A stretch of DNA of 5,089 nt from Burkholderiaceae bacterium (GTDB lineage: Bacteria > Pseudomonadota > Gammaproteobacteria > Burkholderiales > Burkholderiaceae_C): positions 1-5,089 of the forward strand of contig JAFMJA010000206.1 of the NCBI GenBank assembly GCA_017853735.1. The letters are read 5' to 3'. The notes under the pieces were generated by a model. It ran no database searches, was not told the DNA's origin, and saw nothing but the letters and a program-made list of their open reading frames with translations. How positions within the stretch are numbered: the stretch's first letter is position 1; every line of letters begins with the position of its first letter. Made by a program: the position numbers and the translations under genes. This document shows positions 1-4,096 of the stretch, in pieces.

Positions 1-373
1 CGCCCTCGACCTTGGCGCGGAAGGTGTCATTGGTCATGACCATGTCGGCCACGGTGGAGTTGGCATCCATCTGCTGACCGTAAACCTGCTCGGTCAGGCT
101 GCGATAGGCATCGAGCTTGGATGCGCGAATGGCCATCAGTCGCTGCTGGGCGGGGTTTTTGTGCTGCTGCACGCTGATCACCGCGTAGCCGGTGGCAGAC
201 AGGGTTTCGCGTTTTTCAACTACTGGCACCATGGCAGTGGGCGGCTTGGCCGCAGGTGCAGCCAGCTTGACTTCCTTGCCCTGGGGGGGATCCAGGCTGA
301 TCGAGGTGCAGCCGGCCATGCCCGCCAGCACAAGCAGGGCCAGGGAGCAGGTGCTGATTCGAGTGCGTGTCAT
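1..373 (-). CDS. flgP: FlgP-like LPP20-family outer-membrane lipoprotein (partial)
   Basis: Reading leftward from the ATG at 373-371, 124 codons stay open to the window edge, so the C-terminus is missing. The product starts with a lipoprotein signal peptide: MTRTR, a hydrophobic run, then the lipobox MAGC with the lipidated cysteine at residue 22. Thr and Ser follow the cysteine, so there is no Asp retention signal and outer-membrane sorting is expected. A short Pro/Ala/Lys linker leads to the conserved block ATGYAVISVQQ, then RLMAIRASKLDAYRSLTEQV and VYGQQMDANS, which I recognise as FlgP/LPP20 lipoprotein. In Vibrio and Campylobacter, FlgP forms or supports a basal disk or outer-membrane ring of the flagellar motor. 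A good Shine-Dalgarno (AAGGA at 384-380, 6-nt spacing) supports this start. The gene diverges from the FleQ-like regulator, which fits a flagellar role. The family call is fairly sure; the exact orthologue is less so because the protein is cut off. Confidence 0.82.
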   Translation of the reverse strand, partial: MTRTRISTCSLALLVLAGMAGCTSISLDPPQGKEVKLAAPAAKPPTAMVPVVEKRETLSATGYAVISVQQHKNPAQQRLMAIRASKLDAYRSLTEQVYGQQMDANSTVADMVMTNDTFRAKVEG

Positions 374-401
374 GCGAAGTCCTTCTAGGTGAGGGGCAGC
401 C

Positions 402-417
402 TGTGAACACTGTTACA
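402..417. promoter_or_regulatory. Candidate CRP/Vfr-like binding site
   Basis: TGTGA, six bases, then TTACA matches the CRP consensus TGTGA-N6-TCACA at nine of ten defined positions. It lies 29-44 bp upstream of the flgP-like start codon and about 300 bp upstream of the regulator. CRP-family proteins control flagellar master regulators in Vibrio and Pseudomonas (CRP on flrA, Vfr on fleQ), so the location is sensible. A single match in a few hundred bases can arise by chance. Confidence 0.3.
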
Positions 418-447
418 CAAGCCAATAGGTCTCATCCTGTGAATCGA

Positions 448-480
448 CAGCAGGTGCTCAAGCTTGAGCCTGAACTGCTG
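448..480. repeat. Nested dyad around a perfect 14-bp palindrome
   Basis: GCTCAAGCTTGAGC at 456-469 is a perfect palindrome centred on AAGCTT. It is flanked by outer inverted arms CAGCAG (448-453) and CTGCTG (475-480), with 2-nt and 5-nt spacers. In DNA this could be an operator for a dimeric regulator. In RNA it could form a long hairpin. No T-tract follows on either strand, so a simple Rho-independent terminator is unlikely. Confidence 0.55.
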
Positions 481-567
481 CCTGTCTGGTGCAATGAAAC
501 CGGAATCGCCAGAGCGCTTGGCCAGATCAGCAGCCTCGCCCTTATTAATTTGTTCAAATGTATACCA

Positions 568-603
568 AGGGTAAGTACTTATTCGTACCCTAGGGTAAGT
601 ACT
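568..603. repeat. Two 12-bp direct repeats, 24 bp apart, upstream of fleQ-like gene
   Basis: AGGGTAAGTACT occurs at 568-579 and again at 592-603. Each copy is preceded by TACC (563-566 and 586-589), which pairs with the GGTA inside the repeat. The second copy therefore includes a perfect 12-bp palindrome, TACCCTAGGGTA (586-597). Each copy also contains the palindrome AGTACT. The arrangement looks like paired binding sites for a transcription factor acting on the regulator promoter about 120-150 bp upstream of its start codon. The identity of that factor is unknown. Confidence 0.55.
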
Positions 604-623
604 AGTCCTAGCCAGCTAGAATT

Positions 624-644
624 GTGTCCCAATCGTGTCCAATC
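624..644. repeat. Tandem GTGTCC(C)AATC repeat
   Basis: GTGTCCCAATC (624-634) is followed directly by GTGTCCAATC (635-644), the same unit with one C fewer. It lies between the candidate TAGAAT box and the regulator start, so it would be in the leader if transcription starts near 630. Function unknown; it could be slippage-derived. Confidence 0.4.
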
Positions 645-720
645 TCAAAATCCATCTGCAGCCTGCCGGCGCAACGGATTGTAAGAATAAACACCAAACA
701 CAATCCCTGCCGCAGAATTG

Positions 721-1890
721 ATGACACCACCGCGCGCCACTGCCAGTTTTCTCGGTCATAGTGCTGGCGCCTCGTCTATCCGGATTCTGCTTGAGTGTGT
801 GGCTTCCTCCAACTCCACAGTCTTGCTGACTGGCGAAAGCGGCACCGGCAAGGAACTTTTGGCGCGTGCGTTGCACGAGCAATCTGAGCGGCGCGGCGGC
901 AACTTTGTGCCGATCAACTGCGGCGCGATTCCCAAGGATTTGCTCGAGAGCGAGCTGTTTGGCCATCGCAAGGGATCCTTCACCGGAGCCTCGGCAGACC
1001 GCATCGGCCGTTTTGAGCTGGCCCATGGTGGCACCATCTTCCTCGATGAAATCGGTGACATGCCCTTTGACATGCAGGTCAAGCTCCTGCGTGTGCTGCA
1101 AGAGCGCACCATCGAGCCGGTTGGCGGCAGTCGGCCAGTACCGGTGGATGTGCGGGTGGTTGCCGCCACCCACCGCGACCTGGAAGCCGAAGTGGCTGCA
1201 GGGCGCTTCCGCGAGGACCTGTATTACCGCCTCAATGTCTTGCCCATGCACATCCCGCCGCTACGAGAGCGCGCCGAGGATGTGCCCGAACTGCTGAGTT
1301 TTTTTGCCGACCGCTTTGCCGGCAAAGGCCAACAGGCTATCAGTTTCAGCTCCGAATTTCTGCAAGCCTTGCAGTGCTATACCTGGCCAGGCAATGTGCG
1401 CGAACTCTCCAATCTGGTTGATCGCTTCACCGCGCTGTTTCGTGGTCAGCAGATTGATCTGGCCCTGGTGCCGCCTTCTTTCCTGCCCAAGGAGCTGCGC
1501 GCGATTCAGGCCGAGCGCGTGGGCAAGGTCTCGCCCACCCTGGAGCTCAGCCCCCATGCTTCCAACGAGCGACAGCTCGACAGCAAGCCAGCGACCCAGG
1601 CACAAACCCTTGCTGAAAGCGCTGCTGACGCGCCCAATGATGTGGAAGACATCATCATGCTGGCACAGGGCCTGCCCTGCCTGCCGCCGCAAGGCCTCTC
1701 GCTCAAGGACTACCTGGCCGATATCGAGCGCGACCTGATCTTGCAGGCGCTCAACCGCGCCCAGGGCAATGTTTCGCAAACTGCTCGCTTGCTTAACCTG
1801 CAGCGCACCACGCTGATCGTCAAGCTCGACAAATACGAGCTGCGCCACAACGACAGTGTGGATGACAGCGGCGTGCAGGCAGCCGCTTAA
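721..1890 (+). CDS. fleQ: FleQ/FlrA-type sigma-54-dependent regulator lacking the N-terminal domain
   Basis: 389 aa from the ATG at 721 (a TTG at 718 is also in frame; an in-frame stop at 688 rules out a much longer form, and no clear ribosome binding site is visible). The AAA+ core starts almost at once: Walker A GESGTGKE (38-45), a GSFTGA sigma-54 contact loop (85-90; usual form GAFTGA, key F and T kept), Walker B FLDE (D109, E110), sensor I VRVVAATHRDL (~145-154), arginine-finger region FREDLYYRLNV (163-173) and sensor II WPGNVREL (222-229). After a variable linker comes LPPQGLSLKDYL and a Fis-type helix-turn-helix (~349-371) ending RTTLIVKLDKYEL, closely like the FleQ C-terminus. It should drive sigma-54 open-complex formation at flagellar promoters. 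FleQ and FlrA are about 100 residues longer; the N-terminal FleQ/receiver-like domain is absent. The divergent flgP-like gene supports the flagellar assignment. Any other sigma-54 activator of this family remains possible. Confidence 0.8.
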   Translation: MTPPRATASFLGHSAGASSIRILLECVASSNSTVLLTGESGTGKELLARALHEQSERRGGNFVPINCGAIPKDLLESELFGHRKGSFTGASADRIGRFELAHGGTIFLDEIGDMPFDMQVKLLRVLQERTIEPVGGSRPVPVDVRVVAATHRDLEAEVAAGRFREDLYYRLNVLPMHIPPLRERAEDVPELLSFFADRFAGKGQQAISFSSEFLQALQCYTWPGNVRELSNLVDRFTALFRGQQIDLALVPPSFLPKELRAIQAERVGKVSPTLELSPHASNERQLDSKPATQAQTLAESAADAPNDVEDIIMLAQGLPCLPPQGLSLKDYLADIERDLILQALNRAQGNVSQTARLLNLQRTTLIVKLDKYELRHNDSVDDSGVQAAA

Positions 1891-1913
1891 GCCTTCCCTT
1901 TTCTTTCAACTGG

Positions 1914-1931
1914 CCGACCCGTGCGGGTCGG
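1914..1931 (+). terminator. Hairpin after the fleQ-like gene (possible terminator)
   Basis: CCGACCCG and CGGGTCGG form a perfect inverted repeat 24 bp after the stop codon, giving a GC-rich 7-bp stem with a GTGC loop. No U-tract follows (the next bases are GTTGATCC), so intrinsic termination would be weak; Rho or RNA stabilisation are alternatives. Confidence 0.4.
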
Positions 1932-1943
1932 GTTGATCCGTCA

Positions 1944-1969
1944 CAGCCTGGATTTAAAAACCCAGACTG
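1944..1969. repeat. 26-bp imperfect inverted repeat upstream of the TA promoter
   Basis: Twelve-base arms (1944-1955 and 1958-1969) match at 10 of 12 positions around a 2-bp centre. Both mismatches are A/C on the plus strand and become G-U wobbles on the minus strand, so a leftward transcript would pair along the full stem. The element ends 5 bp before the -35 box of the antitoxin promoter. No T-tract follows on either strand. It could be a regulatory site, or a stop for antisense transcription coming from the right. Confidence 0.4.
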
Positions 1970-1973
1970 ACCG

Positions 1974-2002
1974 ATGACACCATTCATCGTATTCTTTATA
2001 AT
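1974..2002 (+). promoter_or_regulatory. Sigma-70 promoter of the toxin-antitoxin operon
   Basis: ATGACA at 1974-1979 (5 of 6 to TTGACA), a 17-bp spacer and a perfect TATAAT at 1997-2002. Transcription would start near 2009, leaving a leader of about 24 nt that carries the ribosome binding site AGGGGG (2022-2027), 5 nt before the antitoxin ATG. This is the strongest promoter match I see in the window. Confidence 0.75.
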
Positions 2003-2017
2003 GCGGATAAGCGTATT
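1988..2017. promoter_or_regulatory. Candidate antitoxin operator: three alternating half-sites
   Basis: The hexamers CGTATT (1988-1993), AATGCG (2000-2005) and CGTATT (2012-2017) are separated by exactly 6 bp each. The middle one is inverted relative to the outer two, with one mismatch (CGCATT against CGTATT). They overlap the -10 box and start site. Phd/YefM antitoxins, alone or with their toxin, repress their own promoter by binding adjacent palindromes, so this is a plausible operator; binding is inferred. Confidence 0.5.
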
Positions 2018-2032
2018 GATTAGGGGGTTTTT

Positions 2033-2299
2033 ATGAGTGCTGTTGCCGCTAATGACTTAAAGACCAAGGGCATCAAAGCCATTGAAGAGGCGCTGCAGAA
2101 TCAAACCGAAGCGCCAGTGTCGGTGCGCGGGCAGGTGAAGTATGTGGTGATGGAGCAGGAGCACTACCTGTACCTGCGTGAATGTGAACTCGAGGCCGCT
2201 TTGGCTGAATCCAGGGCCGACTTGGCCGCGGGCCGATTTGTCAAAGAGACGGTTGCCGAACACATCAAACGGCTCAAGCATCTCAACGCAAAAGTGTGA
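2033..2299 (+). CDS. Type II toxin-antitoxin antitoxin, Phd/YefM family
   Basis: 88 aa. The N-terminal half, with NDLKTKGIKAIEEAL, VSVRGQVKYVVM and EHYLYLRECELEAALAESRA, is the classic Phd/YefM DNA-binding fold with its conserved central segment. The C-terminal half (about residue 55 onward, RADLAAGRFVKETVAEHIKRL) is the helical tail that in this family is unstructured until it wraps and neutralises the toxin. The start is clear: AGGGGG ends 5 nt before the ATG, and a near-consensus promoter lies just upstream. The stop TGA shares a base with the toxin ATG. Antitoxins of this type bind their own promoter and are labile to Lon or Clp proteases. Repeated half-sites over the promoter suggest the same autoregulation here. 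The family is clear; activity is not shown by sequence. Confidence 0.9.
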   Translation: MSAVAANDLKTKGIKAIEEALQNQTEAPVSVRGQVKYVVMEQEHYLYLRECELEAALAESRADLAAGRFVKETVAEHIKRLKHLNAKV

Positions 2300-2580
2300 T
2301 GCGCTGGCAGCTGGTCTTCACCCAACAGTTCAATCGACGCGCGGCCAAATTCCTTCAGCGCAGGCCAGAATTAGAGGCTCAGTACGCCAAGACGCTTGAA
2401 CTTTTGACGCTCAATCCCCACCACCCGTCACTTCGTTTACATGCGCTGGCTGGCAAGTTGACAGGCTTGCATAGCGTGTCCATCAATCTGAAATACCGCT
2501 TGACCCTGGAGATGCTCCTCACCGAGCACGAGATCGTGCTGATCAATGTGGGGGATCATGTTGAGGTGTATGCACGATGA
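2299..2580 (+). CDS. Type II toxin-antitoxin toxin, RelE/ParE superfamily (YafQ-like)
   Basis: 93 aa from the ATG at 2299, which overlaps the antitoxin stop by one base (TGATG). A GTG at 2296 would add one residue. The order of motifs is that of the YafQ-like RelE branch: WQLVFTQQFNRRAAKFL at the N-terminus, LTLNPHHPSLRLHALAGKL (His41, His42, His48, then the GKL turn), SINLKYRLTLE for the central strands, and IVLINVGDHVEVY at the end (His87, Tyr91). Family members are ribosome-associated mRNA endonucleases that cut during translation, and the His and aromatic residues near the C-terminus are part of the usual active site. The gene looks intact and complete. It converges with the leftward coiled-coil gene, the two stops lying 36 bp apart. 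A ParE-type gyrase inhibitor is less likely given the LHALAGKL...GDHVEVY pattern. Confidence 0.88.
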   Translation: MRWQLVFTQQFNRRAAKFLQRRPELEAQYAKTLELLTLNPHHPSLRLHALAGKLTGLHSVSINLKYRLTLEMLLTEHEIVLINVGDHVEVYAR

Positions 2581-2589
2581 ACACACCTG

Positions 2590-2607
2590 CTGAATCGCGA
2601 AATTCAG
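2590..2607. terminator. Small hairpin between convergent genes
   Basis: CTGAAT (2590-2595) and ATTCAG (2602-2607) form a 6-bp stem with a 6-nt loop in the 36-bp gap between the toxin stop and the stop of the leftward gene. It is symmetrical and could act on both strands. The stem is short and AT-containing and no T-tract follows, so it is a weak terminator candidate at best. Confidence 0.25.
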
Positions 2608-2616
2608 GAACAGAGA

Positions 2617-3525
2617 TTAGGGCTTGGTGCTGAGAACACCGGCGCCCGGGGTGGGCACTGCATCGTTGCCCGCCCGAGGGTAGCGAACAAGGATCTCGCG
2701 TTTTTTGGTTTCTGCCGATGCGGCGGCTTCAGCCTCCGACTTGGCTTTTTTCCGTTGAGCCTCTTCCTGTGCCTTGGCCTGCGCCTGGGCTTGAGCTTGC
2801 AACTTGGCCTCCTGGGCCTGCTGTTCGCGCTGTTGTTTGGCCAAGGTCTCCACCTGACGCTTGAGGCCACTGGTGTCGCTCACATTCGAGCGCAGACCCT
2901 GGACCTGGCCAGACATGGCGCTGAGCGTCTGGGTTTGAGACTGCAAGCGGCTCTCCAGGGCTTGCATCTGCTTGACCAACACCTGGTTCTTGGCATCGAC
3001 CTGCTTGGCAGTTTGCTCGGAGATATTCTGGGTGCCCTGGAAGATTTCGTTCAGGCGCACTTCCAACTGGGCTTGGGAGGAGGCGATGCCAGCCTGCTTG
3101 GCCACCATCTCCTGAAAGCCCTCATTGACCGAGCCCACCACTTCGAGGCCCTGGTTGAGTTCGCCCACCCGCTTGCTCATCGACGCCAGCATGTCGTCGA
3201 GCTGGTTGATACGGGTTTTGAGGGTGATGCTCAAGGTGGCAAAAATCACCGTGCCCATCAGCATCAGGGTGCCGGCAAGCGCCAGCAAAGCGTAGAACTT
3301 GATGTTCTGCCGTTTGATGGCGGTCTGAATTTCCTTGGTGGCGCTCTTGAGGTCGGCGCCCGCATTGGTGGCCATATTGGCTGAGCGATTGGCCAACTCG
3401 GCCGACTCCAGCACCACCAGCTTGATGTCGGAGAACTCCTGGGCAGCATTGGCCAGCTCGGCCTGGGCCTGGCTCACACCGTCCAGGCGAGGCTCTTGCG
3501 CAGCGGTGGCGGGATCTGTGCTCAT
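2617..3525 (-). CDS. Bitopic membrane protein with long periplasmic coiled coil, function unknown
   Basis: 302 aa, not recognised. Residues 1-76 are hydrophilic and Ala/Glu/Lys rich with helical heptad character. A single transmembrane helix follows at about 77-102, preceded by basic residues (KEIQTAIKRQNIK), so the N-terminus should be cytoplasmic. Residues about 105-275 are almost entirely predicted coiled coil, with regularly spaced Leu/Met/Val and many Gln and Glu. The segment at 229-262 is a Gln/Ala/Lys/Glu run (AKQQREQQAQEAK, then QAQAQAQAKAQEEAQ). The last 25 residues are Pro/Gly-containing and probably flexible. AAGG six nt before the ATG gives a modest ribosome binding site. It is the last gene of the leftward cluster, 37 bp after the LPDK-repeat gene. 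A structural or scaffold role in an envelope complex is inferred from architecture and neighbours only. Confidence 0.8.
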   Translation of the reverse strand: MSTDPATAAQEPRLDGVSQAQAELANAAQEFSDIKLVVLESAELANRSANMATNAGADLKSATKEIQTAIKRQNIKFYALLALAGTLMLMGTVIFATLSITLKTRINQLDDMLASMSKRVGELNQGLEVVGSVNEGFQEMVAKQAGIASSQAQLEVRLNEIFQGTQNISEQTAKQVDAKNQVLVKQMQALESRLQSQTQTLSAMSGQVQGLRSNVSDTSGLKRQVETLAKQQREQQAQEAKLQAQAQAQAKAQEEAQRKKAKSEAEAAASAETKKREILVRYPRAGNDAVPTPGAGVLSTKP

Positions 3526-3562
3526 TCAGGCCTTGTAGGTTTCAGCTTGCAATCTTCAAAAA

Positions 3563-4096
3563 CTAGGCTTCCAACTTTTCCAAGCGGCTCTTGAGCTGTT
3601 CGTTCTCGATACGCAGGTGCACCACCCGGGCAGGAAAGTCCATTTCGGGCAGGTCGACCGCAGGTGCAGACTGAACGCTCTTAGAGGTATCGACCGCAGT
3701 GGCTGAAGCTTGAGCCACTGCCTGGACTTCGGGCAAGGCAGCCTTAGCCGGGCTGGCCTGTATGACCGGCGCCTTAGCCAGGTTGGTGGGCACCTGGTTT
3801 TGGACAGGCAAGGCTTCAAGATGCTCTGCCTGTTGCTCAACCGGGACTTTGAGCCGGTTCAGGCGTTCTGTTTCTGGCGCTGAAACAAATTTGTCAGGCA
3901 GCTTGCCAAATTCTTCAGTCTTGGCACTGATGATTTTGTCGGGCAGGATGATTTCTTCTTCGACACCTTCGGCCTTGAAGTTCTTTTTGACCGATGGGCC
4001 CTGGGGCGTGGCTGTCTTGGCCACCGCCATACGTGAGCCCTCCGGGATCGTGACCTCGTGAGCCTGATCACTACGGAAAATTTCGGAGTCTTTCAT
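3563..4096 (-). CDS. Hypothetical soluble protein with LPDK repeats and C-terminal zipper
   Basis: 177 aa, not recognised. There is no signal peptide or membrane segment, so it is predicted to be cytoplasmic. The middle holds a clear internal repeat, LPDKIISA (51-58) and LPDKFVSA (66-73), 15 residues apart, with related LP-acid motifs at 121 (LPEVQ) and 149 (LPEMD). Residues about 100-150 are Ala/Pro/Val rich and low complexity. The C-terminus (from ~155, ARVVHLRIENEQLKSRLEKL) is a short leucine-zipper-like helix suited to dimerising or to docking on a coiled-coil partner. Its ATG overlaps the TGA of the SPOR gene by four bases (ATGA, 4093-4096), which indicates translational coupling; AAGG lies about 6 nt upstream. 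Coupling to two bitopic proteins suggests it binds their cytoplasmic tails, or links them to something in the cytoplasm. Codon use matches its neighbours. Confidence 0.75.
   Translation of the reverse strand: MKDSEIFRSDQAHEVTIPEGSRMAVAKTATPQGPSVKKNFKAEGVEEEIILPDKIISAKTEEFGKLPDKFVSAPETERLNRLKVPVEQQAEHLEALPVQNQVPTNLAKAPVIQASPAKAALPEVQAVAQASATAVDTSKSVQSAPAVDLPEMDFPARVVHLRIENEQLKSRLEKLEA
3697..3720. repeat. 24-bp dyad inside the LPDK-repeat gene
   Basis: CAGTGGCT (3697-3704) and AGCCACTG (3713-3720) are perfect 8-bp inverted arms around an 8-bp centre that contains AAGCTT. The centre and right arm share AAGCTTGAGCC with the intergenic palindrome at 456-469. It lies in Ala/Val/Ser-rich coding sequence, so a chance origin is possible. 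Confidence 0.35.

Larger units (their letters stand above)
374..720. other. Divergent intergenic region, flgP-like / fleQ-like
   Basis: These roughly 347 bp separate the two divergent gene starts and contain no coding region I can support. An open frame crosses it on the plus strand but has no recognisable family signature and begins inside flgP antisense. The region is more AT-rich than its surroundings from about 540 to 700. It holds several short structures, listed separately: a CRP-like 16-mer, a palindrome at 456-469 with outer arms, 12-bp direct repeats at 568 and 592, and a GTGTCC tandem repeat. I looked for sigma-54 (-24 GG / -12 GC) and FliA promoters on both strands and found none with correct spacing. 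A TAGAAT at 617-622 could be a -10 box for the rightward regulator, but no good -35 lies upstream of it. Confidence 0.6.

Noticed and set aside
485..515. Possible sigma-54 promoter for the flgP-like gene (TTGCA on the minus strand near 490)
   Set aside because: The -12-like TTGCA is present, but no GG lies at the required distance; the nearest CCGG is about 3 bp off.
367..684. Rightward open frame of 105 codons in the divergent intergenic region
   Set aside because: It begins inside flgP antisense, has no plausible ribosome binding site or family signature, and runs across the repeats and dyads that look regulatory.
616..1251. Leftward 211-codon frame opposite the sigma-54 regulator
   Set aside because: It is antisense to a gene with clear Walker A/B, GSFTGA and helix-turn-helix motifs; the frame is open only because of GC-rich codon bias.
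1891..2032. Mobile-element boundary or attachment site next to the toxin-antitoxin module
   Set aside because: Hairpins are present, but no direct target duplication, transposase, integrase or tRNA end is visible on either side.
2755..3384. Rightward Leu/Gly-rich 209-codon frame opposite the coiled-coil gene
   Set aside because: The Leu/Gly/His richness is the complement of Gln/Ala/Lys coiled-coil codons; it is not a real membrane protein.
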